A stretch of 59,998 bases of DNA. It comes from Roseomonas sp. GTDB taxonomy: Bacteria; Pseudomonadota; Alphaproteobacteria; Acetobacterales; Acetobacteraceae. The DNA is taken from NCBI GenBank assembly GCA_020249505.1, contig JADCFN010000070.1, positions 1-59,998 on the forward strand. The letters are read 5' to 3'. Of the stretch, positions 1 through 7,814 are shown in pieces (positions within the stretch are counted from its first letter, which is position 1; every line of letters begins with the position of its first letter). A model generated the notes under the pieces. It did not search any database and was not told the origin of the DNA. It saw only the letters and a list, made by a program, of their open reading frames with translations. The translations under genes and the position numbers were made by a program.

Positions 1-62
1 GCTTGTAACACTTTCACTCATCGCCGCGCCTCCCGGCTAAGGTTGCGCGTCGGTAGCTGGGA

Positions 63-206
63 GAGGGTCGCCGTGACGCGCTTGGGGGTTGGTCCCCGTA
101 GATGAGATTGGCGCCCTCGCCCGGCGTTCCGGGCTCGAACGGTATCCTGAGGTGCGGCCTTGCCAGCCTGCATCCTCGCTTTGACAAGTACGAGCTTGAA
201 CGCCGG
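63..206 (+). ncRNA. Predicted IS110 bridge RNA (target- and donor-binding loops)
   Basis: Two hairpins with internal loops can be drawn by eye. First hairpin: GAGGG-U-CGCC (63-72) pairs with GGCG-CCCUC (110-118), with an apical GGGG/CCCC stem (85-88/94-97). The loop strands are 73-83 and 98-109. Second hairpin: CCGGCGUUC (121-129) pairs with GAACGCCGG (198-206) and GCUCG (133-137) with CGAGC (191-195), around an apical stem at 149-177. Candidate guides: 98-106 pairs with the right flank 1489-1497 (one G-U); 139-146 (ACGGTATC) equals the right-end bases 1482-1489; 184-188 (ACAAG) is complementary to core plus left end 2-6; 80-82 equals bases 1-3. This two-loop plan is what is known for IS621. 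True 5' and 3' ends are not determined. Confidence 0.7.
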
Positions 207-248
207 CGCCGAGGCTTCCAGCCGCTGCCTATTGCAACAGGAGGGATC

Positions 249-1460
249 ATGTTCGCAGGGATTGATATCGCATCCGAACGCCACGTCCTCGCCCGTCTTG
301 ATGACGCGGGGGCCGCGATTGGCAAGCCCATCACCATCTCCGAGGATCGCGCAGGCTATGATGCCCTGCTCGCGGCACTCGGCCGGGCGCCTGTCCTCAT
401 CGTCATGGAGGCGACCGGCCATTACTGGAAAAATCTCTTTGTCGTGCTGACCACAGCCGGCCACGACGTGGCGCTGCTCAACCCGCTGATCGCCCGCCGC
501 TTCCAGGAAACCAACCTCGCGCGCACCAAGACCGATGCCCTTGATGCCACGGGCCTTGCACGCCTCGCCTTCGAAAAGCGACCCGCCCCCACCCATCTGC
601 ACGACGAAATCGCCGAGACCCTGCGGGAGCTGGTCCGCCACCGTGACCGGCTGCGCCAGGATTTCGATGATCGCGTTCGCCAACTCCATCGTCTGGTCGA
701 TCTCGGCTTTCCCGAGTTCACCCGCTACGTTCGCAGCCTCGACAGCATGCTCGCCACCTGCCTCCTCGCCGAATACCCCACCGCGCATGCCTTTGCCCGC
801 GCCACACCCCGCCGCGTCGCCAGGCTGCGCTATGATGGACGACACTTCGTCGGACCCGACTTGGCACATTCCCTGGTCGAGGCCGCCAAGCATTCGGTCG
901 GTCAGCATCATGGACCCGCCTATAAGCTGCAGGCCCGACATATCTGCCAAGACCTCGACACTTGGCGCAAGCGCCTCGCCGAGATCGAGCACGACATCGA
1001 GAACCTGCTCAATACCCATGTCACAGGCAAGCTGATCACCAGCATCGATGGCATCGGGCCACAGACCGCAGCACGCATCATCGCCGCCACCGGCGATCCC
1101 GCCCATTTCAAAAGCGCCGGTGCCTTTGCCGCTTTCGTCGGCGTCGTACCGGCACTGCGACAATCCGGAAAGCAGAAGGGCGCCCGGGCCGGCATCGGCC
1201 ACCTCGGGCATGCTCGACTGCGCCGCGCGCTCTGGATGCCAGTGCTCAGCGCCGTCCGGCTTAATCCATGGCTCCGTGCCTTCTACCTGCGACTGCGCGC
1301 CGCCGGAAAACCTCCAAAGCTCGCGCTCATCGCCGCCATGCGTAAACTGCTCCACGCCGTCTACAGCGTCGCCAAACACCGCAGGCCATTCGTCACCACA
1401 GAGCAGGGGCGCGCGGTGGAGCCCCAAAAAAGCGCAACCGCGCGCCCCTGCGGAATATAA
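249..1460 (+). CDS. IS110-family transposase (RuvC-like DEDD recombinase)
   Basis: A 403-residue recombinase that would move the surrounding element by RNA-guided strand exchange, judging from the family. The N-terminal RuvC-like domain shows the DEDD set at D6, E54, D96 and D99 (FAGIDIAS, VMEATG, KTDALDA), with spacings very close to IS621. A helical linker follows (about 120-255). The C-terminal transposase domain has a helix-hairpin-helix-like SIDGIGPQTA stretch and the ALRQSG motif, whose serine (S306) is the expected nucleophile. I start it at ATG 249, preceded by AGGAGG, because this places the DEDD domain at the terminus; an upstream in-frame ATG at 102 would run through the predicted RNA. 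It looks intact, with no frameshift. Confidence 0.93.
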   Translation: MFAGIDIASERHVLARLDDAGAAIGKPITISEDRAGYDALLAALGRAPVLIVMEATGHYWKNLFVVLTTAGHDVALLNPLIARRFQETNLARTKTDALDATGLARLAFEKRPAPTHLHDEIAETLRELVRHRDRLRQDFDDRVRQLHRLVDLGFPEFTRYVRSLDSMLATCLLAEYPTAHAFARATPRRVARLRYDGRHFVGPDLAHSLVEAAKHSVGQHHGPAYKLQARHICQDLDTWRKRLAEIEHDIENLLNTHVTGKLITSIDGIGPQTAARIIAATGDPAHFKSAGAFAAFVGVVPALRQSGKQKGARAGIGHLGHARLRRALWMPVLSAVRLNPWLRAFYLRLRAAGKPPKLALIAAMRKLLHAVYSVAKHRRPFVTTEQGRAVEPQKSATARPCGI

Positions 1461-1489
1461 AAAAAACACTTGCTGGACCAGACGGTATC

Positions 1490-1738
1490 TCATCTGCGCG
1501 ACTCCATATGGCCTGGCGTGATTTCGGTGCCTTCAATGCGGGCGGGGACATATTTCGATCCCGGCGCGCTGGCGCGTGACAGCCCATACCAAAGTGCGCC
1601 CGCCAACATCAGCGCCGCACCACAGCCCGCCAGCACCAGCAGAACCGTACCTGGCTCCCGCCCCGGGTTCAGCCGGCGCCAGACGAAAAACGCCACGAAG
1701 GGCGAAAGGAACAGCAGGGCTTCGATCAGATAGGGCAC
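1490..1738 (-). CDS. DUF6111 family small membrane protein
   Basis: An 82-residue protein with two hydrophobic segments (about residues 3-20 and 31-52) and a conserved-looking tail with KYVPARIEG and PGHME, matching my memory of DUF6111 proteins from Rhodospirillales. Function is unknown. It starts at GTG with a GGGATA element upstream. The IS110 element abuts its stop codon: the T of TGA (on the minus strand) falls on the CT core, so the insertion kept the stop intact and the protein is full length. It lies downstream of the Nudix gene on the same strand with a palindromic repeat between them. Confidence 0.7.
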   Translation of the reverse strand: MPYLIEALLFLSPFVAFFVWRRLNPGREPGTVLLVLAGCGAALMLAGALWYGLSRASAPGSKYVPARIEGTEITPGHMESRR

Positions 1739-1765
1739 GGGCTTATCCCGTCGTTGTGGGCCGCA

Positions 1766-1815
1766 GCATTTTCAAGCCAAGTGGCTTCACTTGGCGACTC
1801 GGAAAATGCGACCAA
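1766..1815 (+). repeat. Dispersed palindromic repeat, copy 1
   Basis: This 50-base unit begins GCATTTTC and ends with GAAAATGC then GACCAA. The ends pair with each other, and an inner CCAAGTG/CACTTGG pairs around a short GCTT loop. It is identical over 50 bases to the copy at 7724-7773. It sits between the DUF6111 and Nudix genes, where it could fold in RNA from either strand. Confidence 0.85.
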
Positions 1816-1826
1816 ACTAAACTCGC

Positions 1827-2447
1827 TCAATCTTCGCGCAGCACGGAAGCAAGCGTCACCAGCACGGAAGCGGTCGCGCCCCAGATGTAATGCCGATCAT
1901 GCGGCCAGACCCAGAATTCCCGCGTCTCGCCCCGAAATTCGCGGGACCGTCGTTCGGGTTTTGTGGGATCGGTCACATGGGCCAGAGGATATTCGAAGGT
2001 CTCCGCCACCTCCCCCGGATCGGGGTTCAGCGCAAAGGGCGGGCGCAGCAGCGCCACCACCGGCGTTACCAAAAAGCCCGTGCCGGTCAGCAAGGGCGGC
2101 AATTCGCCGACAATCTCCGGCAGGCTTGCATGGATGCCGATTTCCTCCTCAGCTTCCCGCAGCGCCGCCGTGATGGGGTCTTCGCCTTCTTCAAGCCGCC
2201 CACCAGGGAAGGAAACCTGCCCCGCATGGGCCTTCAGATCAGCGGAGCGCAAGGTCAGCAACACGGTCGGTTCCGGGTGCAGCACCAGCGGCACCAGCAC
2301 CGCCGCCGGCGTCATGCGCCCGCCCGCGCGCGCGGCGCGTTCCACATCTTCCAGCGGCGCCGGGCGATCCGCGCGAAGCCGTAAGGGATCAGCAATGCGC
2401 GCTTGCAGCGCGGCAACGGTCAGCGGCAACACGAATTGCCCGCTCAC
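1827..2447 (-). CDS. Nudix hydrolase, CoA pyrophosphatase (NudL) type
   Basis: A 206-residue Nudix protein. The Nudix box is clear (GGRLEEGE, then REAEEEIG, with the GX5EX7REXXEEXG spacing). A preceding LRSADLKAHAGQVSFPGG stretch is the pattern of the CoA pyrophosphatase/UPF0035 subfamily, which cuts CoA and acyl-CoA to phosphopantetheine and 3',5'-ADP. It starts with GTG overlapping the TGA of the DUF1285 gene by four bases (GTGA), so the two are almost surely translated from one message. Substrate is inferred from the family motif only. Confidence 0.88.
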   Translation of the reverse strand: MSGQFVLPLTVAALQARIADPLRLRADRPAPLEDVERAARAGGRMTPAAVLVPLVLHPEPTVLLTLRSADLKAHAGQVSFPGGRLEEGEDPITAALREAEEEIGIHASLPEIVGELPPLLTGTGFLVTPVVALLRPPFALNPDPGEVAETFEYPLAHVTDPTKPERRSREFRGETREFWVWPHDRHYIWGATASVLVTLASVLRED

Positions 2448-3037
2448 GCTTCCGGCAGATCCAGGATGGGCGCTTCATCTATGGGGAAGAACATCCCCTC
2501 ACTCCACACGCCAAGCACCTGGCGGCCATTCAAAGTCTCAGGCTGGGCGAGCGCCACCAATTCGTAAAACACAGCGCGATTGATCCGCGCCTCCAGCCCT
2601 GGGCGGACGGTGATATAGGGGCGCGGTTCGCGGCTGACGGGGTCAAGATGCACGCGGATTGGGTGTTCCGCATCGGCGGTCACCATTTCATCCAGGTTGG
2701 TGCGGAAGCTCAGGCATTGGCGCGGCGCGCCATCGCCGCAATCACAATCGCGCCAGAACAATTCAACGGCGATGAAAGGCGCATCTTCAACTTCAATCCG
2801 CCCGCGCTCCACCGGGGTTTCCAGGATATAGGACCCATCGGCGCCACGTTTCAGCACCGAACCGAACAGGCAGACCATTTCCTTCCGGGCGATCGGGCTG
2901 CCGCGATAATACCAGGTGCCGTCGCGGGCGATGCGGATGGCAAGATCGCCCACATCATGGGCTTGGCGTGGCGCGCGCGCTTCCATCACATCGGCATGCG
3001 CGTGATTTTGTCCTTTCGCCGCATCCTGGAACGCCAT
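2444..3037 (-). CDS. DUF1285 domain-containing protein
   Basis: A 197-residue cytosolic protein of unknown function. The DUF1285 region covers most of the chain, with the typical start DLAIRIARDGTWYYRGSPIARKEMVCLFGSVL and an RPYITVRPGLEARINR segment near the end. The ATG at 3037 was chosen because an in-frame extension further upstream would run into the divergent moxR promoter region. The gene is translationally coupled to the Nudix gene downstream, an arrangement common in alphaproteobacteria, and is divergent from moxR. Confidence 0.85.
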   Translation of the reverse strand: MAFQDAAKGQNHAHADVMEARAPRQAHDVGDLAIRIARDGTWYYRGSPIARKEMVCLFGSVLKRGADGSYILETPVERGRIEVEDAPFIAVELFWRDCDCGDGAPRQCLSFRTNLDEMVTADAEHPIRVHLDPVSREPRPYITVRPGLEARINRAVFYELVALAQPETLNGRQVLGVWSEGMFFPIDEAPILDLPEA

Positions 3038-3141
3038 AATCTGTGCTCGACCCTTGCCGTGGGACCCCTTGCCACCCAACCTGATCAAAGGCGGGGGCGA
3101 GTCCCGAAAACGATTTCTGTAATATAGGGAGCCTATCCCGC

Positions 3142-4146
3142 ATGCGTGAAGGTGCTGATGCTCAGGAAGCGACATTCCTGGTGCAGGAAGTTGAAAAACT
3201 GGGCCAAAAGCTGGCCGGCGTGAGGGCTGCCATCGGCGCAGCCATCTATGGCCAGGGCGATGTGGTGGAACAAAGCCTGATCGGGCTGCTCTCGGGCGGG
3301 CATGTGCTGCTGGTGGGGGTGCCGGGCCTGGGTAAGACCCGTCTGGTGGAAACGCTGGGTCAGGTGATGGGGCTGGACGCAAAGCGGGTGCAGTTCACGC
3401 CTGATCTGATGCCGGCCGATATCCTGGGCAGTGAAGTGCTGGAAGACCAGGCCGATGGCCGGCGCGGCTTTCGCTTCCTTAAGGGCCCGATTTTCTGCCA
3501 ATTGCTGATGGCGGATGAAATCAACCGTGCCTCGCCCCGCACCCAATCCGCCCTTTTGCAGGCCATGCAGGAACAGAGGGTCGCGATTGCCGGGGAAATC
3601 CACCCCTTGCCGCGGCCCTTTCATGTGCTGGCAACGCAAAACCCCATTGAACAGGAAGGCACCTACCCCCTGCCAGAGGCGCAGCTTGACCGTTTCCTGC
3701 TGGAAATCGCCATCAGCTACCCAGATGAGGCCGCCGAACGCGCCATGCTGCTGGCGACCACTGGTGCCCCAGAGGCGCCCCCGCCCCAAGCGCTGACCGC
3801 CGCTGAATTAATGGCCGCGCAAGCGCTGATCCGCCGTATGCCGGTGGGCGAGAAGGTGCTGGAAGCGATCCTGCGCCTCGTGCGCGGCGCCCGACCCGAA
3901 ACCGCCAGCCTGCCGATTGTGCGCGAAAGCCTCGCCTGGGGTCCCGGCCCGCGTGCCGCGCAGGCGCTGATGCTGACCAGCCGCGCGCGCGCCGTTTTGG
4001 ATGGGCGGCTCTCCCCGTCCCTGGATGACGTGCTGGCTTTGGCTGAACCCGTGCTACGCCACCGCATGGCACTGAATTTCGCGGCGCGGGCGGAAGGGGC
4101 GAAGCTTGCCGATGTGATCGCCGCGCTGAAGGCCGATCTTGGCTGA
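3142..4146 (+). CDS. MoxR family AAA+ ATPase
   Basis: A 334-residue AAA_3 ATPase with Walker A GVPGLGKT, Walker B LLMADEINRASP and a sensor region ATQNPIEQEGTYPLPEAQLDRF. MoxR ATPases act as chaperones, commonly for proteins with von Willebrand A domains, and are usually encoded beside DUF58 and BatA-like genes, as here. The next gene starts eight bases before this stop codon, so this is the first gene of a three-gene operon. The client is unknown; the DUF58 and DUF4159 products are the natural candidates. Confidence 0.93.
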   Translation: MREGADAQEATFLVQEVEKLGQKLAGVRAAIGAAIYGQGDVVEQSLIGLLSGGHVLLVGVPGLGKTRLVETLGQVMGLDAKRVQFTPDLMPADILGSEVLEDQADGRRGFRFLKGPIFCQLLMADEINRASPRTQSALLQAMQEQRVAIAGEIHPLPRPFHVLATQNPIEQEGTYPLPEAQLDRFLLEIAISYPDEAAERAMLLATTGAPEAPPPQALTAAELMAAQALIRRMPVGEKVLEAILRLVRGARPETASLPIVRESLAWGPGPRAAQALMLTSRARAVLDGRLSPSLDDVLALAEPVLRHRMALNFAARAEGAKLADVIAALKADLG

Positions 4147-4999
4147 GGTTTCCCAGAACGCGTTGACTGCACGCGCCGAGGCACTCGGCGCCCGCCTGCC
4201 GCCCTTGGTGGTGAAGGCGGAACGCATCGCGGCCACCGTGATGCAAGGCGTGCATGGAAGGCGCCGTTCCGGTCAGGGTGACGCGTTTTGGCAATTCCGC
4301 CCTTATTTGCCGGGCGATGCGGCAAGCCGCGTGGATTGGCGGCAATCGGCGCGATCTGACCGGGTGTTTATCCGTGAAACCGAATGGGAAGCGGCGCAGA
4401 CCGTCGCCTTATGGTCTGCCCGCGGCCTGGGCATGGCTTGGCGCAGCCGGGATACGCTGCCATCCAAGCAGGAACGCGCTGAGGTACTGTTGCTGGCGCT
4501 CGCCGCGCTGCTGCTGCGTGGCGGCGAAAGGGTGCGCGGCTTTGGCGCCACGCGCGCCTTTATTGGCCGTGCCGCGCTGGCGCCCTTGGCAGGCTTTCTG
4601 CCGGAACAGCCGCCAATCCCCACCGATCCGCGCCTGCCGCGCCATGCGCGCGCCGTTCTGTTCAGTGATTTTCTGGCCCCGCTTGAAGAAACCCGCGCCG
4701 CGCTGGCGGGTTTGGCGGCGCAAGGCTTGCGCGGGCATTTGCTGCAAATCCTCGACCCCGCTGAGGAAACCCTGCCCTTCGCCGGGCATATCCGCTTTGA
4801 AGACCCCTTGGGCGGCGCGCCCGCCCCCATCCCGCGGACCGAGGCTTTACGCGACGCCTATCAGGCGGCGCTTGCGCGGCATCGGGAAGGGCTCGCGGCC
4901 ATGGCGCTCTCGCTCGGCTTCAGCTTCGCCACCCATCGCACGGATCAGCCGCCGGAACTTGCCTTGCTCGCGCTATTTCAGCGGTTGGAGGGGAGCTGA
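4139..4999 (+). CDS. DUF58 domain-containing protein
   Basis: A 286-residue protein. The DUF58 signature is clear at about residues 40-80: GVHGRRRSGQGDAFWQFRPY, then PGD and VDWRQSARSDRVFIRETEWE. These proteins have a vWA-like fold and travel with MoxR ATPases; a role in envelope stress or protein assembly is inferred for the family. The start is a TTG inside the moxR gene, kept because the N-terminal ALTARAEALGARLPPLVVKAERIAATV segment is family-like. The stop overlaps the next start as TGATG. Confidence 0.9.
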   Translation: MAEVSQNALTARAEALGARLPPLVVKAERIAATVMQGVHGRRRSGQGDAFWQFRPYLPGDAASRVDWRQSARSDRVFIRETEWEAAQTVALWSARGLGMAWRSRDTLPSKQERAEVLLLALAALLLRGGERVRGFGATRAFIGRAALAPLAGFLPEQPPIPTDPRLPRHARAVLFSDFLAPLEETRAALAGLAAQGLRGHLLQILDPAEETLPFAGHIRFEDPLGGAPAPIPRTEALRDAYQAALARHREGLAAMALSLGFSFATHRTDQPPELALLALFQRLEGS

Positions 5000-7722
5000 T
5001 GTTGACCCTTGGCCCCATCGGCTTCGCTGCGCCTTGGCTTTTACTGGCGCTGCCGGCGCTGCCGGTGCTGTGGTGGCTGCTGAGGGTCACGCCGCCCGCG
5101 CCCAAGCGCCAGATCTTCCCCCCCACGCGCATTTTGCGCGAATTGCAGCCCGCCGAGGCCACGCCAGCGCGCACGCCCTGGTGGCTGCTGTTGCTGCGCC
5201 TGATTGTGGCGGGGCTGATTATTCTGGGCTTGGCACGGCCCATCTGGCAGCCCATGGCTGGCACCGGCCAATCCGGCCCACTGCTGCTGGTGCTGGATGA
5301 TGGCTGGGCTGCGGCACCAGACTGGGCGCGACGCATGACCCATGCGCAGCGCATCCTGGAAGCTGCCAAGCGCGAAGCCCGCCCCGTGGCGCTGCTGACC
5401 ACGACGCCATTTCAAGGTGAAGCTGACCCGCTGAGCTTCCTCCCGGCCGAGGAAGCCGCCGCGCGTCTGGCCGTGGTGCGCCCGAAGCCGTGGACACCGG
5501 ATCGCGCCACCGCGCTGGCTTCGGTCATGGCGCTGCGGGCTGGAAACCCGGGCGGCTTTGAAAGCCTGTTTCTGACCGATGGGCTGGATCATGGTACGGG
5601 CCAGGATGCTCAGGCGTTTCTGGCCGCGCTGGCCGCCGCCGGGCCGCTGACCCTGATGCAGGCACCAGCCGAGCCTCGGCGCATACTGGCGCCGCCGGTG
5701 TTGGAAGGGGATCGGCTGCGATTGAAATTGTTGCAGGCGCCGGTGGCGCTGCCTGGGCAAGTTGCGATCCTCGCGCGTGGCGGGGATGGCGCCAGCCTGG
5801 CGCGGGTGGATCTCGCGCTGGCGCCGGGTGCCAGCAGTGCCGAGGCCGTGCTTCAACTCCCGAGCGAAATCCGCAACCAGGTGGTGCGGCTGGAATTGGA
5901 ACCGGAAGCCGGCGCGGCAGGGGTTTTCCTGCTGGATGAAAGCTTCCGCCGCCGGCCGGTCGGCCTTGCCGCAGCCGAGGATACCGGCGCGGATGCGCCG
6001 CTGATCGGCCCGCTTTTCTATCTGCTGCGCGCACTTGATCCCTTTGCGGAACTCAGGCGCGGCACGCCGGAAGCGTTGCTCGCGCGCCGGCTTTCCGTGC
6101 TGATCCTGGCGGACCGCGAATTGGCGGACCCGAAGGAACGCGAAGCACTTAATGCCTGGGTGCGCCAAGGCGGCACGCTGATACGCTTCGCCGGGCCGCG
6201 CTTGGCTGCAAAACAGGATTCGCTGCTGCCCGTGCCCTTGCGTGCCGGGGAGCGCCAATTGGGCGGCATGCTGACCTGGGAAAAGCCGCAGACGCTCGCC
6301 CCCTTCCCTGATCATTCGCCCTTCGCCGGGCTGATCCCGCCCGCTGAGGTCACCGTTGAGCGCCAAGTGCTGGCCGAGCCATCACCGCGTTTGGCGGAAC
6401 GGAGTTGGGCAAGACTGGCCGATGGCACACCCTTGGTCACGGCGGAAGCCCGCGGCGCCGGGCGGATTGTGCTGTTTCATGTGACGGCGCAGGCGGAATG
6501 GTCGAACCTGCCGCTTTCCGGGCTTTTCGTGGATATGCTGCGGCGGCTGGTGTCGCTTTCCGCGGGCGTTGCGGCTGGTGAGGCGGATCAGCCGCTGGCG
6601 CCACTGGAAACGCTGGATGGTTTCGGCCGGCTTGGTGCGCCGCCCGCCGGTGCTGCGCCGGTTTCAGCGCGCGCCTTGGAAGAAACCCGCGCATCCCCGC
6701 GCCACCCGCCCGGCTGGTATGGCCCGGCTGGTGCCGCTGGGGAGGCCGCCTATCGCCGCGCCTTGAACCTTTCATCCCATTTGCCCGCACCGCAATTGAT
6801 GGGTGCGCCGCCGGCCTCGGCCCGGTTGGAGACGCTGGGTGGGGAGGCGGCAGAGCGTGATTTGGGGCCATGGCTTTTGGCAGGGGCATTCGCATTATTT
6901 CTGGTGGAACTGATCGCGGCCCTTGGCCTGCGCGGGCTTTGGCGCCCACGTCGTTTTGCGCTGCCCGCGCTGATGCTGCTGGCGCTGGTGCCTTGGCAGG
7001 TGAACGCGCAAGGCGCTGATGGCAGCGCGGCACTCGCGACCCGCTTGGCCTACATTCAAACCGGCGATGCGGCGGTGGATGAAACCTCTCGCAGCGGACT
7101 CGCGGGGCTGTCTGATTTCGTTAATCGGCGCACGGCGGCGGCGCTGGCCGAACCCCATGGCGTGACGCCGGGGCAGGATGATCTTTCCTTCTACCCGCTG
7201 CTTTATTGGCCGATCCTGCCCGATGCGCCTGCACCCAATGCAACAGCAGTGGCGGCGCTGAATGAATTCATGCGCCAGGGCGGCATTATTCTGATAGATA
7301 CGCGCGATCAGGGATCGGGCGAGGGCATGGCGCAAAGCGCGCGCGCCGCACTTCGGCGCGTGACACGGGATTTGGCGATACCGCCGCTGATCCCGGTGCC
7401 GGAAGACCATGTGCTGAACCGCGCCTTTTATTTGCTGAATGAATTGCCGGGGCGGTTTGCGGGCGGTCAGGTTTGGGTGGCGCGCGATCAGGACCGCGCC
7501 AATGACAGCGTGAGCCCGGTGATCCTAGGCGGGCATGATTGGGCCGCCGCCTGGGCGATGGACCGCAATGGCCAGCACCCGCATGCCACTATCCCCGGCG
7601 GCGCGCGGCAGCGCATATTGGCGTATCGTTTCGGGACCAATCTGGTGATGTATGCCCTGACCGGGAACTACAAGGGCGATCAGGTGCATGTGCCCGCGAT
7701 ATTGGAGCGGTTGGGGAATTAG
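4999..7722 (+). CDS. BatA-like / DUF4159 domain membrane protein
   Basis: A 907-residue protein. The N-terminus is the BatA-like aerotolerance segment with two membrane helices (about residues 8-25 and 56-75), followed by a large probably periplasmic region with a vWA-like stretch (LLLVLDDGWA). Two more hydrophobic helices lie near 615-635 and 650-665. The C-terminal 200 residues are a DUF4159 domain (LATRLAYIQTGD, then FMRQGGIILIDTRD). It closes the moxR operon, overlapping the DUF58 stop by one base. A role with MoxR in envelope protein assembly is inferred from context. Palindromic repeat copy 2 starts one base after its stop. Confidence 0.88.
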   Translation: MLTLGPIGFAAPWLLLALPALPVLWWLLRVTPPAPKRQIFPPTRILRELQPAEATPARTPWWLLLLRLIVAGLIILGLARPIWQPMAGTGQSGPLLLVLDDGWAAAPDWARRMTHAQRILEAAKREARPVALLTTTPFQGEADPLSFLPAEEAAARLAVVRPKPWTPDRATALASVMALRAGNPGGFESLFLTDGLDHGTGQDAQAFLAALAAAGPLTLMQAPAEPRRILAPPVLEGDRLRLKLLQAPVALPGQVAILARGGDGASLARVDLALAPGASSAEAVLQLPSEIRNQVVRLELEPEAGAAGVFLLDESFRRRPVGLAAAEDTGADAPLIGPLFYLLRALDPFAELRRGTPEALLARRLSVLILADRELADPKEREALNAWVRQGGTLIRFAGPRLAAKQDSLLPVPLRAGERQLGGMLTWEKPQTLAPFPDHSPFAGLIPPAEVTVERQVLAEPSPRLAERSWARLADGTPLVTAEARGAGRIVLFHVTAQAEWSNLPLSGLFVDMLRRLVSLSAGVAAGEADQPLAPLETLDGFGRLGAPPAGAAPVSARALEETRASPRHPPGWYGPAGAAGEAAYRRALNLSSHLPAPQLMGAPPASARLETLGGEAAERDLGPWLLAGAFALFLVELIAALGLRGLWRPRRFALPALMLLALVPWQVNAQGADGSAALATRLAYIQTGDAAVDETSRSGLAGLSDFVNRRTAAALAEPHGVTPGQDDLSFYPLLYWPILPDAPAPNATAVAALNEFMRQGGIILIDTRDQGSGEGMAQSARAALRRVTRDLAIPPLIPVPEDHVLNRAFYLLNELPGRFAGGQVWVARDQDRANDSVSPVILGGHDWAAAWAMDRNGQHPHATIPGGARQRILAYRFGTNLVMYALTGNYKGDQVHVPAILERLGN

Positions 7723-7723
7723 A

Positions 7724-7773
7724 GCATTTTCAAGCCAAGTGGCTTCACTTGGCGACTCGGAAAATGCGACCAA
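7724..7773 (+). repeat. Dispersed palindromic repeat, copy 2
   Basis: This copy is identical over 50 bases to copy 1 at 1766-1815. It begins one base after the stop codon of the DUF4159 gene and lies between two convergent genes. It could serve as a bidirectional RNA hairpin. No T-run follows it, so a classic terminator role is doubtful. Confidence 0.85.
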
Positions 7774-7814
7774 CAAAATGGCGCGGCGGTCATCCTCGCC
7801 GCGCCATTTTCACC

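Larger units (their letters stand above)
2..1490 (+). mobile_element. IS110-family insertion sequence, apparently complete
   Basis: The element holds one transposase gene with a long non-coding left end (about 245 bases) and a very short right end (28 bases after the stop codon). This is the layout of the IS110 group, as opposed to IS1111. Both ends abut the dinucleotide CT (2-3 and 1489-1490), the kind of two-base core shared by donor and target in this family. The ends were placed by matching guide sequences in the left end to the flanks, not by terminal inverted repeats, which this group lacks. The right flank enters the 3' end of the DUF6111 gene. The left flank lies almost wholly outside the window, so the left boundary is less certain than the right. 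Confidence 0.75.

Noticed and set aside
18-1493. Long minus-strand frame of 491 codons over the IS110 element
   Set aside because: It is antisense to the transposase, has no recognisable domain, and arises from high GC and codon bias of the real gene.
3097-3125. Promoter for moxR using TAATAT at 3120
   Set aside because: The -10 is good but no -35 like TTGACA exists at a suitable distance, so it was not listed as a feature.
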